A stretch of DNA of 44,949 nt, from NCBI GenBank assembly GCA_020628425.1, contig JAHDEZ010000018.1:1-44949 (forward strand), given 5' to 3'. Below the pieces are notes generated by a model. The model ran no database searches, had not been told where the DNA came from, and saw nothing but the letters and a program-made list of their open reading frames with translations. Source of the DNA: Hellea sp. (GTDB lineage Bacteria; Pseudomonadota; Alphaproteobacteria; Caulobacterales; Maricaulaceae). The translations under genes were made by a program, and so were the position numbers. The stretch's first letter is position 1, and the number at the start of each line of letters is the position of its first letter. Below, piece after piece: positions 43,348 through 44,949 of the stretch.

Positions 43348-44556
43348 CTATGCGCTAAAGGTCCCCCAGACAACAACGTCACACAAATCTCCTTTGGTCA
43401 AGCTTGAGGTATTTTCTGCCTGATGAATAAAGGCATTGGCGCGGGCAAAGGGTGTGAGCAGGGAACTGTCCTGCCGCGGAAACGGAGTCGCCATCAGGCG
43501 GGCATCTTCTCTGATTTCGACTTGGGCGCGGGAGAATAAAGCCCGCTGGCCATTGGCGCGCAGGTCTTCGGTCAAAACCGCCCTTTGAGTGGGGACTTCT
43601 GTCGTCGGGTTCAGGCCGATCATCGCGTCAATAAGGGGACGCAGAAAAAGCTGCGCGCAGACGAGACCTGAGGCGGGGTTACCCGGCAGGCCCAGAACTA
43701 ATGTGTTTTCAAGCTTGCCAAACCATGTAGGCTTGCCGGGTTTGACGGCTATCTTGGAAAAAATAGATTGATATCCGTTTTTCTCAAACGCGTCTTTGAC
43801 CAGATCATAATCGCCAACGCTGGCCCCGCCGAGCGGCACGACCACATCATATTTGCGGGCACGGTCCACTTTGAAATTCAGGCTTTTATAATTGTCCCTG
43901 GCAATACCCAGATACTCCGCCTCGGCCCCCCATTCTGTCAGCCAAGCCGTGAGGGCAGCAGGTGTCGAGGATATGATCGAACCGCGTTTGGCGGGTGCGC
44001 CGATTTCGGTCAACTCATCGCCATTAGAAAAAATAGCGACGCGAGGTCGTTTATAGACTTTGACGGTTTCGATTCCGGCGGAGGCCATAACAGAAGCATG
44101 CAGCGCGCCGAGCCTAGTGCCGCGTTCATAAAGGCCATCGCCAAAATGAAAATCTATGCCGGCGGCCCGAATGTGACGCGGTGGGTTTTGTTCATCGAAT
44201 ATGGAGATCTGATCACCGTCGCGTTCCACGTCTTCTTGAATGATGACATGATCTGCCCCGTCCGGGATGATACCACCCGTGAAAATACGAACGGCCTGTC
44301 CGGGCTCGACCACGCCTTCAAATTCTTTGCCTGCTGGGGCTTCGCCGATGACCGTCAGTGTGTCGCCTTTATTGGCGTCAATGCTTCGGACCGCATAGCC
44401 ATCCATGGCGGAGGCGTCGAATGGCGGTTGGGTGCGCAGAGAAACAATATCTTCAGCCGCGATGCGTCCGGCGCAGTCCTGCACCTTGACCTCTTGAACG
44501 GCGGTCAGTTTGGCAGCATTGATGATGTAGTCGCGGGCTTCAGAAACGGAGATCAT
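43348..44556 (-). CDS. moeA: Molybdopterin molybdotransferase
   Basis: Inserts molybdate into adenylated molybdopterin. The 402-residue protein has the four-domain MoeA layout: QPPFDASAMDGYAV, RIFTGGIIPDGADHVIIQED, VAIFSNGDELTEIG and the catalytic VVPLGGASVGDYDLVKDAF, then KPGKPTWFG...VLGLPGNPAS. No moaA or mob genes are near. The ATG at 44556 is eight bases from a palindromic repeat. Confidence 0.93.
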   Translation of the reverse strand: MISVSEARDYIINAAKLTAVQEVKVQDCAGRIAAEDIVSLRTQPPFDASAMDGYAVRSIDANKGDTLTVIGEAPAGKEFEGVVEPGQAVRIFTGGIIPDGADHVIIQEDVERDGDQISIFDEQNPPRHIRAAGIDFHFGDGLYERGTRLGALHASVMASAGIETVKVYKRPRVAIFSNGDELTEIGAPAKRGSIISSTPAALTAWLTEWGAEAEYLGIARDNYKSLNFKVDRARKYDVVVPLGGASVGDYDLVKDAFEKNGYQSIFSKIAVKPGKPTWFGKLENTLVLGLPGNPASGLVCAQLFLRPLIDAMIGLNPTTEVPTQRAVLTEDLRANGQRALFSRAQVEIREDARLMATPFPRQDSSLLTPFARANAFIHQAENTSSLTKGDLCDVVVWGTFSA

Positions 44557-44563
44557 ATTACAC

Positions 44564-44596
44564 TGTCATCCCGCACTTGATGCGGGACCCCGAGAC
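44564..44596. repeat. Left palindromic repeat of a GIY-YIG unit
   Basis: Begins TGTCATCCCG and ends CGGGACCCCGAGAC. Its centre is the perfect hairpin CCCGCA-CTTGA-TGCGGG (44570-44586). Its last base overlaps the stop codon of the nuclease gene. Confidence 0.8.
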
Positions 44597-44877
44597 TATC
44601 GAGACAAATCGTTCCATTCCGGGTTCCTCTCGGTGATGAGTGCGTCTTTCCAAGCCCTGCGCCATCGTTTCAATTTTTTCTCTCTGGCAATAGCATCTTC
44701 AATACGATCATAAACCTCAAAATAAACAAGCTTATTAATGTCGTATTTTCGAGTATGAATGGAAGCTATGCCTTCTTTGTGTTCCTCGACTCTTTTTCCG
44801 AGATTATTGGTTACGCCAGTGTAAATAGCGCCGTGTGGTCGGCTGGCTATAATATAAACGTAGTATTCTCTTTGCAT
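44596..44877 (-). CDS. Small GIY-YIG nuclease domain protein
   Basis: 93 residues: a stand-alone GIY-YIG domain, with VYIIASRPHGAIYTGVTNNLGKRVEEHK carrying the IYTGVT variant of the signature, the conserved Arg and the EHK region, and a later Glu in AIAREKKLKRW. Small proteins of this type are common in alphaproteobacteria, and their role is unclear. The gene is bordered at both ends by inverted copies of a palindromic repeat, so it may be mobile. Confidence 0.85.
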   Translation of the reverse strand: MQREYYVYIIASRPHGAIYTGVTNNLGKRVEEHKEGIASIHTRKYDINKLVYFEVYDRIEDAIAREKKLKRWRRAWKDALITERNPEWNDLSR

Positions 44878-44896
44878 TTAATTTTGGATAATATTC

Positions 44897-44949
44897 GTCT
44901 CGGGGTCCCGGCTCGGCGCGACAATACTTGTCGCTGGGCCGGGATGACA
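44897..44949. repeat. Right palindromic repeat of a GIY-YIG unit (runs to the window edge)
   Basis: Inverted copy of the left repeat: it begins GTCTCGGGGTCCCG and ends CCGGGATGACA, with a longer internal stem containing GCGACAA-TAC-TTGTCGC. It starts 19 bases upstream of the nuclease ATG. Anything beyond it is outside the window. Confidence 0.8.

Overview
The window looks like chromosomal DNA of a marine, hopanoid- or fatty-acid-metabolising alphaproteobacterium of the Hyphomonadales/Maricaulales type. This is inferred from the flavour of the proteins: a UrcA-family protein, a GFA-family protein, a bkd operon with a divergent Lrp/AsnC regulator, YqeY next to carA, and dispersed intergenic palindromes of the kind seen in these genomes. 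No rRNA, tRNA or CRISPR array was found. Most genes carry their own Shine-Dalgarno sequence; several use GTG or TTG starts.

Layout. 1-7.6 kb: end of a DoxX gene, a family I.1 secreted lipase with its dedicated foldase (lipA-lif), a secreted protein of unknown role, an M24 aminopeptidase, L-lactate dehydrogenase (lldD) coupled to an SGNH-hydrolase lipoprotein, and a small lipoprotein. 7.6-12.4 kb: a secreted Gly/Gln/His/Tyr repeat protein, a large unknown periplasmic protein and an amidohydrolase lipoprotein. 12.4-18 kb: a truncated arginine N-succinyltransferase-like remnant, then housekeeping genes (GFA protein, MazG-like pyrophosphohydrolase, EamA transporter, YqaA, murI, YqeY, carA). 18-27.4 kb: an MMPL/RND exporter coupled to a glycerophosphodiesterase, TPR and Sel1-like proteins, UrcA, YcxB-like, a secreted beta-propeller/PKD protein, and a small membrane-protein gene bounded by a duplicated 3' end of bkdB. 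27.4-31.8 kb: bkdA1-bkdA2-bkdB (branched-chain 2-oxoacid dehydrogenase E1alpha, E1beta, E2) with divergent bkdR.

32.8-40.6 kb is the accessory region and the most interesting part. A CvaA/RaxA-like HlyD adaptor and a C39-peptidase ABC exporter (CvaB/RaxB type) overlap by one base. They are followed by a 68-residue peptide with a textbook 15-residue double-glycine leader and a two-cysteine core, i.e. a candidate new class II microcin or peptide signal exported by its neighbours. Downstream lie an AT-rich stretch, a ~197-bp promoter-plus-lipoprotein-signal cassette present twice and joined to two unrelated mature proteins (the first copy frameshifted), a very small RTX-type protein, and a third lipoprotein with a similar signal peptide. 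No immunity gene is obvious; the lipoproteins and nearby small membrane proteins are the candidates.

40.6-44.9 kb: a small membrane protein, a DUF6265-like lipoprotein, ubiB, moeA, and a GIY-YIG nuclease gene framed exactly by inverted palindromic repeats, which looks like a minimal mobile unit.
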